A stretch of 64,000 nucleotides of DNA from Nageia nagi (taxonomy: Eukaryota; Pinophyta). Shown here piece after piece: positions 35,239 to 46,410 of the stretch (the stretch's first letter is position 1; each line of letters opens with the position of its first letter). The stretch covers positions 25,234,001 to 25,298,000 of the forward strand of contig JBITNC010000002.1 in the NCBI GenBank assembly GCA_050084985.1, given 5' to 3'. The notes under the pieces were generated by a model. It was not told where the DNA came from and made no database searches. It saw nothing but the letters and a program-made list of their open reading frames with translations. Made by a program: the position numbers and the translations under genes.

Positions 35239-36048
35239 TGAGGTTGCTCAATTAAAGGGCTCTAATACTTGACCTTGCCAAGTAGTTACCTTATCTTTGC
35301 TTGCCCTAGATGAAAGTATCACCTCACTCTTGGGAAGGACATAAGCTTTAAGCATCTTATTGAGAAGAGAGAGAGCTCTCCTTTGAAGTTTAATAGGATT
35401 ATCCAATTCTAAAACTTTTCAAGAATTTTTATCCCCATGGATAATGTAATTTGACACCATTCTTCCATATTTTTGAGAGATTTTTATAGCCAAACAAGCT
35501 AAACTTATGTACTCACAAGCAGATACTCCAACAACCATTTATACTTCCAAAAGTGAACTTGACTACCATCTCCAATGATTTGGTATCTATTTTATTAAAG
35601 GAATTCCTTTATGCATTATAAACCATTCCATAAGGATGATCTTGACCTTGGGTTTTTATTCTCTAGAAAAGATGAGTTAGGGAGATATTTGGACTTGCCA
35701 ATCTTGACCCAAGGGACACCAACACTCATTATCACCTTCTAACCCAACTTACCCATGATGGGTAAGTTCATATTCTTAAGGTTATTGATTCCTAAACCCC
35801 CTTGTTGTAAGGGTAAGTACACATTTTTTTAAGCAACCAAAGCCATACATTTTTTCTCCTCTAATCCTATCCATAAAAAGTAATGTCTTTAGATTTGAAT
35901 TATTTTTTTCCTAGACCACCAAAATTGATATAAAATAAACTAGCAAGCTTTGTAAAATTGATTTGATCAATTCTAGCTTTTTGAATTGACTTAGGATAGC
36001 TCCTTTCTAACCCACCAACTTTTTAGAGAAACATTCAATGGTCGGTTC
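35239..36048 (-). mobile_element. L1-type LINE, 3' part (left of the nested copia)
   Basis: Minus-strand frames give GGLGI-NLKNMN near 35800, the GGLGI(R/K)xL motif C-terminal of plant LINE reverse transcriptases. The segment continues to the right of copia element A, at 44785. The GGTTC target duplication of element A lies at the break (36044-36048 and 44785-44789). No poly-A tail is seen at the left limit, so the LINE's 3' end is cut. Confidence 0.78.
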
Positions 36049-36530
36049 TGAAGGATTTAGACTAGATCTAAACAAATCCTCAAGGACTTAAGACTAGGAA
36101 ATTCAATCATACACAAGATAACACAATCACTCAAGATAACACAAGTGTAATGTGGTTCCTCCCTCCTTGGCAGTACATCCACAACTAGTATCTCAATTCT
36201 CAAGTATACCCCTCTTACAACTATACTCTTCCTCTCCTACACAACTAGTAGAGTAATCTTACTCCAAAAACTTAGTTATGTTACAAGAGGAGAGGCCCTC
36301 TATTTATAGCTTGAGAGAACCTCCCTAACCTCCCTTTAACCCAAGGGTAAGGTTAGGGTTACAATAAATGTATCACCTAACTTTAACCTACCAACTAACC
36401 ACTTGGTAAAGTCAAAGTCTTCATATTAAAGAATTCAATTAATCTCTTAAGGTATCTACATACCCTTAAGTGATTAATTGAATTTACAAGGAGTTTAGAT
36501 ATTCACAATATTTCATTACAAATTTTAACA
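36049..36530 (-). mobile_element. 3' LTR of copia element A
   Basis: The 482-bp LTR reads TGTTAAAATTTG...ATCCTTCA on the minus strand, with a TATA box (CTATAAATAG) near 36300. It is preceded on the element strand by the polypurine tract. It is family A, as the solo LTR at 19.5 kb. Confidence 0.95.
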
Positions 36531-36541
36531 CTCCCCCTTAA
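36531..36541 (-). other. polypurine tract of copia element A
   Basis: On the minus strand TTAAGGGGGAG stands directly before the 3' LTR. It is the standard primer site for plus-strand DNA synthesis in LTR retrotransposons. Elements B1 and B3 have the same tract. Confidence 0.9.
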
Positions 36542-36994
36542 TGCAATATTGGGATAGAGCGTAGAAGAGAGAAGAGAGAGAGTAAGAGAGAGTTCTCCTC
36601 CATAGAGATACAAGTGGAGATTAGAACATTTACATATTTGAGAACTAGTATGAGACTCACTACAATACCATTTAATAAAAAATGGTTTATAATACAATCA
36701 TTAACCACAACTGGTTTCACTGTACATAGTAGTTGATCAACTTTAAGCTGACATGTGAGTCTCCATGAGCTTGCTTACATAAGGTGAGTAACCTGCATTT
36801 CTGAAGAAGATCCTGCATGCTACAAGCAACTCATGAATAAAATTAGTTAGATGCATCATATATTCAAATAAGAGAATCAAATAATGCCATCTTATAAATA
36901 ACTGATCAATGGTGCACTATAAGTCATCACGGAGATGCCAAGCCATCACTCATAGTCACTTGTTGTATATAGACATGTGTTGATTTTTAATAGA

Positions 36995-37240
36995 GCATAA
37001 AAATTATACAACGAGTTTCTCACGTAGAGCAAACTTACCATAGAGGTATATTAATTATATGCTTAAAATTTGTACAACAAGTTTCTCATGCAGAGCAAAC
37101 TTACCACGGAGGTATAAATGTACAACAAGTTTATCACGCTAAGCAAACTTACCACTAAGGTATAAAATAATCAACACTCTATAACAACAATTGTACAACA
37201 AGTTTGTCACGTAGAGCAAACTTACCACGGAGGTATAGAA
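36995..37240 (-). repeat. about 44-bp repeats in the 3' noncoding region of element A
   Basis: On the top strand, TACAACAAGTTT-TCACG, then GCAAACTTACCACGGAGGTAT, occurs four times with variants, starting near 37007, 37071, 37120 and 37193. Spacing varies from about 45 to 75 bp. Elements B1 and B3 carry single degenerate copies at the matching place. Confidence 0.8.
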
Positions 37241-37292
37241 TGTACAATCAAACAGGCCTCTTAGAGGTGAAGTTGTCATCACTAACAAAAGT

Positions 37293-37667
37293 TCAAACTT
37301 CACTCCCCCTTGAGGGCAACTTCACCAACCCGAGAGAATCCCTAAGCTTGCTGAACTGAGCTTGAGGAAGGGGCTTGGTGAACAAATCAACGGAGTTTTC
37401 AATAGATGGACAATATTGCAAGTGTATGATGTCATCTAGAACCTTCTCCTTGATAAAATGGGCTTGTATTTCCACATGTTTGGTTCTCTAATGGAACATA
37501 GGATTCTTAGCCAAAGAGATAGCCGATTGATTATCTGAAGAAATAAGATATGGGCCATTTTGCTTATACCTAATTTCGTTCAAAAGATGCCTTAGCCAAA
37601 TAGCATCTTGGGTAGCAATAGACATGGCTCGATATTCAGCTTTGGTGGTAGAAAGAGTCACAGTAGG
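37293..37667 (-). pseudogene. copia element A RNase H domain
   Basis: After a TAA that ends the reverse transcriptase frame, the same frame continues with PTVTLSTTKAEYRAM, the start of copia RNase H, and later HFIKEKVLDDIIHLQYCPS and DLFTKPLP, its C-terminal signature. A second stop lies near 37476. RNase H removes the RNA strand after copying. The break makes a full pol product impossible. Confidence 0.88.
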
Positions 37668-38717
37668 TTACTTCTTGGAAGCCCAAGAGATAGCACCTGA
37701 ACCAATGCTGAACACATATGCAGAGGTTGATTTTCTGTCATCTCTATCTCCCCCATAATCAGAATCTGAGAACCCTGAGAGAACAATTGAGGGCACTTTG
37801 GAATACTTAAGAGTAAGATCCTTTATCCCTGCAACATACCTCAAGATTTGCTTAATAGCATTGAGGTGTTCAACATATGGTTTTTGCATGAATCGTGCCA
37901 TCAAATTCACTGCAAAGGCAATATTAGGTCGAGAGATAGTCAGATACAGAAGACTACCAATCAATTGCCTATAAGCTGTAGCATTAGCCAACTGAGAATC
38001 TGAGCTCAATGATACAACTATTCCAAGAGAAATAGGTATTGCAGCATATTTACACTCCTCCATGCCAAACTTTTGCAAGATGTCTAATATATACTTAGAT
38101 TGACTAAGATAAGTACAATCCTTGTGTTGGTATACTTGCATCCCAAGATAGTAATGCAATAGACCTAGATCAGTCATTTCAAATGTTGCCTTTAGTTTGG
38201 AGATGCACTCTTGGATGATTTCAATATTATTGCTAGTTATGAGAAGATCATCCACATAAAGGAGAATTATGACCATGTCTTTTCCTTGATTGAGTACATA
38301 GAGATCTGAATCTGAGAAACACTTAGAAAAACCAATATCTGCAAAGAATCCTAAAATTTTCTTGTACCATGCTCTAGGTGCTTGCTTAAGTCCATACAAA
38401 GACTTCTTTAGCTTACACACAAGAGACTCTTTTCCTTCTGGAATAAATCCTTCTGGTTGATTCATGTAGATTTCAACATCCAAGTCACCATTGAGAAATG
38501 CACTTTTGACATCAAGTTGAAAAGCTTTCCATCCTTGAGCTACAGAAAGAGCAAGGATTATTCTGACAGTAGGCATCTTGGCCACAGGAGCAAAGGTTTC
38601 CTCATAATCAATACCATATTTTTGAGCGAATCCTTTGGCCACTAACCTTGCTTTGTATTTTTCAATTTTTCCATTAGAATTGTACTTGACCTTGTATATC
38701 CATTTATTACCAATCAC
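37668..38717 (-). pseudogene. copia element A reverse transcriptase
   Basis: A 349-codon open frame covers almost the whole enzyme. Visible blocks are KARLVAKGFAQKYGIDY (about 22-38), QLDVKSAFLNGDL (67-79), SLYGLKQAPRAWY (106-118), the active-site box YVDD (154-157), a GLLHYYLGM block and RQLIGSLLYLT. All expected catalytic aspartates seem present. It is joined to the upstream integrase frame only across a frame change at about 38715 and ends in a stop before RNase H, so it is part of a broken polyprotein though intact as a domain. Confidence 0.93.
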
Positions 38718-39355
38718 ATTTTCTCATTGGGATAAGGAACCAAATCCCAAGTTTTATTTTTCATAAGCGCCTCATACTCGACTTTCATAGTTTCCATCCA
38801 AAACTCTTGCTTGGAAGCTTCTTTGAAGGTTGATGGCTCATGTGTATTATCAATTTTGGCAAATAAAGAGTTATTCAAGGTCATACTCCTTGTAATTCTC
38901 TGTGCGGGAGAATTTTGCTCTTGTGGTGAATTCTCTACATGATCATCCAACCAGTTAGGTGCAGGCGAAGAATCATCTGTATCAGACACCTCAGCATGAG
39001 AGGTCGTATTCTCAGAAAGTTCATTGAACTTGACATCCCTAGAAACAAAGACTGTTTGATGGGATGAGGAGTAGAGCCTGTAACCTCTATACTGATTATC
39101 ATACCCCACAAAGATGCATTTTTCTGATCTTTTATCCAACTTCTTTCTTTTCTCTGAGGTAATGAAGGCAAATGCATCACAACCGAAGACCCTGAAGTGT
39201 GAGAGATTAGGTTTCTTTCCTATCCATGCTTCATACGGAGTTTTACCTTCAACTGCTTTAGTAGGACACCTATTTCGGGTGTGAATAGCAGTGTGAATAG
39301 CTTCTCCCCATAAGAAACTAGGAAGGTTACCCAACATGCATCTTGCCATTTCCAT
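38714..39355 (-). pseudogene. copia element A integrase C-terminal region
   Basis: The 213-codon frame reads LWGEAIHTAIHTRNRCPTK, KTPYEAWIGKKPNLSHFRVFGC, FVGYDN and YRLY, then a D/S/E-rich linker and the start of the reverse transcriptase region (HEPSTFKEA, WDLVPYP). The frame changes at its end. In copia elements integrase inserts the DNA copy; this part follows the catalytic core. Confidence 0.9.
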
Positions 39356-39415
39356 AATGGTGCGATTCTTCCTTTCAGCAACTCCATTTTGTTGAGGGGT
39401 GTAAGGGATTGTGAA

Positions 39416-40327
39416 TTATCGCTTAATCCCATGTTTAACACAATAATCGTTAAACTCATTGCTATTATACTCACCCCCATTATCAGATCTTAGCATCTTG
39501 ATCTTAAAATTAGTTTGATTTTCAACAAGTGCCTTGAAGTCTTTAAACCTATCAAAAGTTTGATCCTTGTGCTCAAGTAGATAACCAAATGTCATCCTAC
39601 TGAAGTCATCAATGAAGGTCAGAACATAAGAAGCTCCCCCTAGAGACTTAGTCTGAAATGGACCCATCAAATCTGAATGCACAAGCTGAAGAGGACGAGT
39701 AGCCTGAGTTGCCTTATCTTTTTCAAACTTTTGCTTATTCATCTTTCCTAGAATGCACCTTTCACAAAGACCAATTATGGATGAAATATTAGGTAAACCT
39801 TCCACAAGTGCTTGAGTTTTCATATCTTGAATACTCTTATGGTTAAGGTGCCCTAATTGTTGATGCCAAAGATTACCTTTTGAACAAACATTTGTAGCAA
39901 GATAAATCTTTGAAGGTACTTGATCCATAATATAAAGGTCATCCTTTACTGATCCTTTCATCAAGGTGGCAAGTCCTTTCTTAACACACCAGGAGTGTGA
40001 GGTAAACTCAAATGAGCATCCTTTCCTTGTAATCTGAATTATGGAGATGAGGTTCATCCTTAGTTTAAGCACATAAAAGACATTATCAAGAGTCTTTCCA
40101 TGAATCTTCACACTCCCTATTCCTTGAACATCAAGGATTGTATTATCACCTATCACAACTGCATCCTTTTTGTACTTATGAAAGTTTTCAAACTTATCCT
40201 TTTCATAACACATGTGATTAGTGCATCCTGAATCAACAATCCAATCATTTGAAATAGTTCGAGTCATTGAGTAGTAGGCAACAGTAGCAGTATGCTTGTT
40301 CTTCTTTCTATTATTGAAATTTCTCAC
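39416..40327 (-). pseudogene. copia element A protease, pre-integrase and integrase core
   Basis: A 303-codon frame. The protease active site appears in DWIVDSGCTNHMC (about 29-41). The pre-integrase domain follows, with the HHCC zinc site as LWHQQLGHLNH and CERCILGK. The catalytic core gives HSDLMGP, IDDFSR and LRSDNGGEY, which hold expected acidic residues. A TAA at 39416-39418 interrupts it just before a YTPQQNG block. The frame also differs from that of gag, with the change near 40330. Confidence 0.93.
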
Positions 40328-40329
40328 AT

Positions 40330-41208
40330 TTGCATTTCCCTTGCCTTTTTTAACAAATTTCTTTTTGTGACAATCATACTCTTTGTGCCCAAAGATGCCA
40401 CAAAAGTTACAATTTCTATCAAACTTTTCCTAAGGTGTTGGATTGCTTGATCCAACTTTATCATTCCTTTACCTGTAGTTACCATTATTGTTGCCCTTTT
40501 TGTCATACTTTCTGAAGGTAGATGAGGACTTGTTATCTTTGAATTTATAATGTTTGAACTTTTTCTTTAAAGGAGTTTTGGTTGCTCCTAAAGCAATGCT
40601 ATTGTCCTTTGAAGAAAGGTTCAACATTTTCTTGTTCAAAGTTTTCTCATGCTTCAGAAGGAGTCTAAAAAGGTTATCAAGTGAGATACATCTTCTTCAT
40701 CATCGAGCCTTATTTCCATAACCGTGACAAAGTTACTGAACTTTGTAGTAAAGCTTTGAAGAATGATGAAGACCATGAACTCATCATTGATCCAGTTGCA
40801 CCCACAACCAACCAGTTATGTCCTGAGGTCAATGATTTTGTTCAAGTAGATGGAGGCACTTTCATCTTCACTTTGTCGATATTGCAACAACTTTTGTAGA
40901 ATGGTGAACCTCCTTGAAAATTTGGACCCAAGGTAAATTTTCTTTAGCCTATCCTAAGCTTCCTTTGCTGAAGTTGATGAAGAGATCATGAGAAAGACAT
41001 CATCTGAAACTGCACGATAAAACATTTAAGTTGCTAACTCATTCTTTGAGTTGTATACTTCAAGAGCCTTTTCATCGGTAGGAGCAACCAAGTCTTCGGT
41101 AACTATCTGCCACAGCTTCCTTGCTTGTAACTCGACTTTCATACAAGGTTCCCATATTCCAAAGTTGGAACCGTCAAGTATATGCTTGGGAACAAAGGTT
41201 TCAACCAT
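40330..41208 (-). pseudogene. copia element A gag
   Basis: The ATG at 41208 opens MVETFVPKHILDGSNFGIW, typical of UBN2-type copia gag, and the frame stops after 60 codons (near 41026). It continues in broken frames (RRFTILQKLLQ, LNKIIDLRTQL). The zinc knuckle CNFCGIFGHKEYDC near 40370-40411 is complete (CX2CX4HX4C). The start was chosen because the open stretch upstream of it (to 41280) has no gag similarity. Confidence 0.88.
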
Positions 41209-42689
41209 TGCTACAAAAAAGAGTAAATATGTAATAAGAATGCAAACTTTTACAATTTTCCATCTATACATATAAAACATCTAATAAGCAAACATGTCCC
41301 ACATGTGCAAACTTATTAACCACGATCCATAGAAGGATAAAGTTGGGGTTGTTTTCTTGTATAGAATTAGGCCTTCACCTGGATGCCCGTAAGGTGGATC
41401 CCAGGTACTACCAATCCTCAACCAGTTCACCTTGGTCAGTAATATACTCTCATAAGGAGAAGTACTAACTATTTTCCAAGGATCCGATGTATCTTGGATC
41501 AGCTATTTTAATTATCTTGATTAAGATTTTCAGTTTTCCTTCTAGGTTATCAGGATAATCCCTGAATGGACGTGCGGACATGTGGTATCACTACACACAT
41601 GCCTGTCCACCTAATAGAGTTATGTCCAATCTAACAGAGGTCTTAGGGGCAATTAAGACGAACTTACCACCACTTAGGTCTTCGAACTAAAAAGGCTCCA
41701 GTCTGCCCTATCCTCACCTCGTGGCTCCCCAAACAAGTCATGTTGTGGAAAAATACGTGCGGATGTATTCATTTTAGGGGTTACTTTCAAGATTTTGCGT
41801 ATTTGCAAGTATAAAGCAAATGTGCAAAAATATAAAGTAAAGTGAAAATACTCCATCCACACGAACTTGAAACCTTAAGAGTCCAATGGGTTTTGTACTA
41901 ACCCTAAAGGACTTTTACATTTTTCATATTTTTGCTCAAGTTCAAAAATAATGAATTTTACAAAGGCTAAGTCTTACTTAGCATTAATCCATAACTTAAA
42001 CATGTATTATTCCATGACTTAAAATTAAGTAATAAACATGCATCATGCATTATTTAACTTAAAATTTTAAGTACTAAGCATGCTTGATTCCTAACAAGGT
42101 TAAGAGGCATGCATTTTAAACTTAGTATGCAAGATCTATTTAGCATGCAAGATCCATAAAGATTTAAGTAAAAAATTATAAAAATCCCCCCGTTTTTACT
42201 TAAAGTGCTAACAACTTGGATGCTAAAAAAAAATTGTGTTTAAGTATGGTTCCTCCCTACTTTTCACTTAAGGGGTGATCTCTAAAAAGGGTCTTGGAGG
42301 TATGTTTTTTAAGTAAATATAGCCTTTGTTTACTTAAAAATATCATAGGTTTGTAGGAGAAATCTCTTAAATATTTAATTTAACCTAGACTTTTAAAGAA
42401 AAAATCAAATGAAATTTGTAGTGGGTAAAAAAAATTAAATACCCAACAACTAAAGTTGACAAAAAAAAATTGAGGGGCCATGTGTAAGCCTCATGGAGGT
42501 TGAGAGGCTGGGCAGGGGTGGCAGGGGAGACCAAAGTGTGTAGAAGGGAGGTGAAGGTGTGGAGGCCACATATGGTGGTGGAGGTTGCGTGGGGTGGCCA
42601 GTTGGTGGTTGACCACCCAAGGCACGACTTTAGGGCGACGAGGGAGGAGGGTCACGTTAAAAAATAGGGGCTCGTAGACTTGTTGCATC

Positions 42690-43260
42690 AAACCGTATTA
42701 TGCATAGCCTACGCTCATCGGCCAATATCCTATGAGCATTGCATGGAGGTATTTGTGTAGCCTGCTATCAAAGAAGGCCATGCATCTTATCAAATAATTC
42801 ACGAGCCTTTGCTACGTTTTGTGCATATCTAGCTACGATCTTTATGCAGCATATCCATTTTATGCATAGCCCGTGATCATGGTAGGACGTGGAGGAGGCC
42901 AGAAGATTGCATCTTGTTTAAACAATTCACGTGCACCATTGTGTGCAGATCCTACGATCATTACATGTCATGAAACTGTGTCTGCATCGTGTAGCTTAGC
43001 AAATAAGTCGTAGACCTTCTCGGTGCTTCTATGGTCATGTGCAGGTTGGCGATCATCGCAGTTCACAGGAGCTTTTCTTTGCATTTTATGCATTACCTTG
43101 CAATGTATCCAGTTTGAGCATATCCTATGATTATGGCAAGCCATGGAATGGTCTGTATCATGCGTCTTGCCAAACGATTCTCGTACCCATTCAACGTATC
43201 TATTTTGGGCACTGTCTGCGATCGTTTGCAGTCCATGGAACGATTTGTACTTCCCTATCA
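42690..43260. repeat. degenerate repeats of about 80-120 bp in the leader of element A
   Basis: A phrase like TGCATAGCC-ACGATCATGG, followed by GCATCTTG-AAA-AATTCACG, recurs about six times (starts near 42701, 42822, 42944, 43040, 43117 and 43208). Units have drifted strongly. The overlapping open frames of 71-116 codons on both strands arise from the repeat. Confidence 0.6.
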
Positions 43261-43439
43261 ATGTTTGCACGCATTGAAGGGCATGGTGGTGGAGGCAGTC
43301 GGAAGGAGCCACCACCACTCTGGACGTGCGCTTTTTACTTGACCCCCCCTCGAAATTTAATAAAATTTATATGGTTTTAATTTATTTAATCCAAGACCCC
43401 TTCAATATATATATATTTTTATTATATTTTAAACAGATT

Positions 43440-43525
43440 TAAAGTAAAAAAATATATATATATATAATTTTTGATTATGTTTTAAACAATAAATATATAT
43501 ATATATATATATGTATGTATATATT
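43440..43525. repeat. AT-rich microsatellite
   Basis: Runs of (AT)n, with (TATG)n at the end, in the leader of copia element A. Confidence 0.9.
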
Positions 43526-44174
43526 ATTGAGCCTTTGAAATTTTGTAATAAAACTAAAAAAAATTGTCCTCCTCTCTAATTTTTTGTAAATGTTCATGCC
43601 TTTGCTTAGGAACATAACAATAACTCACTAATGGTAGTATATATGAGAAATTTCACAATAATATATTACTATTTTTAAGCAAATAGTAATAACATAATTC
43701 TACTAACATAAAAAATGTTAGTATATATTGCAATTTTTTTTTATCATATATTGGTATTTAATCAAATAATTGAACCAACACATACATTTAAGTTCAATAT
43801 AATAAATTAACTTTCACTTGTGTTTACTTTAAACAAGAAAAGTAAACCTCAAGAAATTAGTTGCTACTAACAAACAAAATGTTAGTAAAAATATTTACAT
43901 TTCATAGTATCCTCTTAAAAAAGGTATATCATGTATTAAGCATTTTTGTAAAAAAAATGCTACTAACATAAGAGGTTAGTATAGGAAAACAAATACTTGC
44001 ATTGTCATTTTAATCATATTTTGCAAGAAATAAGCTTCAATATCTCACAAAATATGTTAGTATCTAATGCAATAATCCATAAGATAACCAAATGAGGAGG
44101 AAATTTATACCTTCTTTTAGAATTTACCTCACCAATAGAGTGTAAGATGAGGAATGAAGAAGGATCACCAAGAT

Positions 44175-44288
44175 GTAGCTTCCACACCAAAAGAAGAGCT
44201 TCCACACCAAGAAGAGCTTCTACACCAAGAAGAAGAGCTTCCACACTAAGAAGAGCTTCTACACCAAGAAGAAGAGCTTCCACACCAA
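44175..44288 (-). repeat. amplified unit next to the primer site
   Basis: On the minus strand a GGTGTGGAAGCTCTTCTTC-like unit of about 18-24 bp recurs five to six times directly after the primer site. Element B2 has a single such unit at the same place (near 29725-29745). The amplification makes a 95-codon antisense frame rich in LLLGVEA. Confidence 0.85.
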
Positions 44289-44300
44289 GCTCTGATACCA
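44289..44300 (-). other. primer binding site of copia element A
   Basis: On the minus strand TGGTATCAGAGC follows the 5' LTR after two bases, an initiator-Met tRNA primer site identical to that of B2. Confidence 0.95.
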
Positions 44301-44302
44301 AT

Positions 44303-44784
44303 TGAAGGATTTAGACTAGATCTAAACAAATCCTCAAGGACCTAAGTCTAGGAAACTCAATCATACACAAGATAACACAATCACACAAGATAACACAAGT
44401 GTAATGTGGTTCCTCCCTCCTTGGGAGTACATCCACAACTAGTATCTCAATTCTCAAGTATGCCCCTCTTACAACTATACTCTTCCTCTCCTACACAACT
44501 AGTAAAGTAATCTTACTCCAAAAACTTAGTTATGTTACAAGAGGAGAGGCCCTCTATTTATAGCTTGAGAGCACCTCCCTAACCTCCCTTTAACCCAAGG
44601 GTAAGGTTAGGGTTACAATAAATGTATCACCTAACTTTAACCTACCAACTAACCACTTGGTAAAGTCAAAGTCTTCATATTAAAGAATTCAATTAATCTC
44701 TTAAGGTATCTACATACTCTTAAGTGATTAATTGAATTTACAAGGAGTTTAGATATTCACAATATTTCATTACAAATTCTAACA
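44303..44784 (-). mobile_element. 5' LTR of copia element A
   Basis: The 482-bp partner of the 3' LTR reads TGTTAGAATTTG...ATCCTTCA on the minus strand. It has the same length and about ten base differences. The TATA box lies near 44555. It drives the element's RNA and is followed by the primer site. Confidence 0.95.
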
Positions 44785-45706
44785 GGTTCCCATAGGGCCT
44801 CTTTCATACTACCTTTGAAGAGGGGCACACCAAGATAATTTATTGGTAACTCACGAATTGTACAATTGAAAATATTGGTCACTCTCTTTTGTATTAGTCT
44901 CCTTATAGTCAAAAAGAGTAATCTACTCTTATCAAAATTGATCTTTTGGCTTGCGGTTGCTTCATACTAGTCTAATATTTTCTCAATAGCCTCAGCTTGG
45001 GGGATGGATGAATAAGTGGTGATCATGGTGTCATACAGAAATTGTTGATAAAAAATAGGTGGAAGCTCCTTCGTAGGTTTTATGCCTTGTATTCTTCTTA
45101 GATGGGTGGCCTATAAGAAACTCCTTCCTAATGCTTCAACCATGATAATGAAGAGGAAGTGAGAGAGCGTATCTCCTTGACGGAGGCTCCTCCTTCCAAG
45201 GAAATAACTAGTCACTACTCCATTGATTAAAATAAAGAAGTATATAGTAGAGATGCATTCTTATACAGCGAAGATCCAATCATTTTTAAAGTCAGAATTT
45301 ACCATAACCTTTAAAATAATGGTCCAATCAACCCTATCATAAACATTGCTACCATCAAGTTTAAGCAAAATACCTTACCTTCCCAATTTGGGCACAAAAT
45401 TAGAGACCTTGTGAATGGTGATGATAGCATCCAAAATTTGTTGCTCGTGCATAAATCATCCTTGTAGTTGAGACTAATGATAAAAGGTAAGATAATTTTA
45501 AGCTAATTCATCATCACTTTTGATACATTATTGTAAATGAAATTGTAAAGACTAATGGTATGAAACTTACTGGAGAAATTATCTCTTGCATCCTTAACAG
45601 GAATAAGTGCTATGAAGGTAGAATTTATATCTTTGGGAATTTTTTTTGTCGATTAAAAGGCCTATACTACTAACATAATATTTTTGCTTACGATATCCTG
45701 TGAAGT

Positions 45707-46084
45707 CTAGAAGAAGCATCCATGGAAACAATCAGGACCAAGTCCTTTTGATCCCCTTGATTCAAAAATTATTAATTTGATATCCTTTTCTATAAACTTG
45801 TTATTGATGTAATTATTGAGTTGGTGCATCATTAAACAAGGGATATTGAGAAGGAGCTTGTGAGTTGCTCTCTGTTGGGAAGTTGAGTTTTGATATAGGA
45901 GATCCATGAAAAATAAAACCCACTCCTCTCTAATTTTCTTCAATTCTTTTAAGGAGGTTCCATATGCACATTGGATTTCCTTGATTTTGTTATGGCTTTT
46001 TTGTCTTATGGTGAAAACATAGAAGAACTTATTTTTCCTATCCCCCTCCTTCAACCAATTAATTCTAGACACCTTATTCCACAT
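45707..46084 (-). pseudogene. LINE region between endonuclease and reverse transcriptase
   Basis: A 125-codon frame reads MWNKVSRINWLKEGDRKNKFFYVF, matching the W-L-K-E-G-D-x-N-(T/K)-K-F-F-H motif of plant LINEs, and ends LGPDCFHGCFF, like the GPDG(F/L) block at the start of the reverse transcriptase. The polymerase continues to the left in broken frames. Confidence 0.85.
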
Positions 46085-46410
46085 TTTTTCCTTTTGCTCA
46101 AGAGTGTTATGCCAAAGGCCTAGTATTTCTTTTTATTTTAATCGATTATTCTCAAAGCATCCATGCTTCTAAATATGGTCCTTCACTTCTCTTATTTTCT
46201 CTTAAATATTTGCTTTCTTTTTAAGAAGAAACCTAAAGGTATCTTTATTCCAAACCTTAAGATTTTACTTTATGAATCTATGTTTTTTTTGCAATTTTGG
46301 ATAGGGGTGAACCTAAAAAGCTTTACTTCTACCAAGTTTAAATGTTTTCCTTTAGACTATCATGTGTCAACCACATCCATTCAAAATTAAAGGGAACATT
46401 GAATTATCTT

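Larger units (their letters stand above)
41209..44288 (-). other. 3.1-kb leader of copia element A
   Basis: About 3.1 kb separates primer site and gag, with no domain I recognise. A block at 41340-41760 is shared with the leaders of B1 and B2. The middle (42480-43340) is G+C-rich and carries degenerate repeats. An AT microsatellite lies at 43440-43525. Near the primer site (44175-44290) a short unit is amplified. Any promoter activity would come from the LTR. Confidence 0.8.
36049..44784 (-). mobile_element. full-length Ty1/copia element A with target duplication
   Basis: An 8736-bp element on the minus strand with two 482-bp LTRs, primer site, polypurine tract, and all gag-pol domains in copia order (protease, integrase, reverse transcriptase, RNase H). 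It is flanked by GGTTC on both sides. The LTRs differ at about ten positions by eye (near 2%), so it is much younger than its neighbours. The reading frame is broken by at least two nonsense codons in pol, one in gag, and frame changes near 40330 and 38715, so it is not autonomous now. It inserted into an L1-type LINE. Confidence 0.95.

Noticed and set aside
36340-36360. Telomere-like GGTTAGGGTT in copia LTRs
   Set aside because: Only one and a half units, present in every family A LTR, so it is an LTR feature and not an interstitial telomere.
36995-37240. CRISPR-like spaced repeats
   Set aside because: Spacers are irregular and part of the repeat family; the context is a plant copia element.
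42968-43380. Overlapping 71-116 codon frames on both strands
   Set aside because: They lie in degenerate leader repeats of a copia element and have no domain.
44014-44301. 95-codon frame with LLLGVEA repeats
   Set aside because: It comes from the amplified unit beside the copia primer site; no protein family fits.
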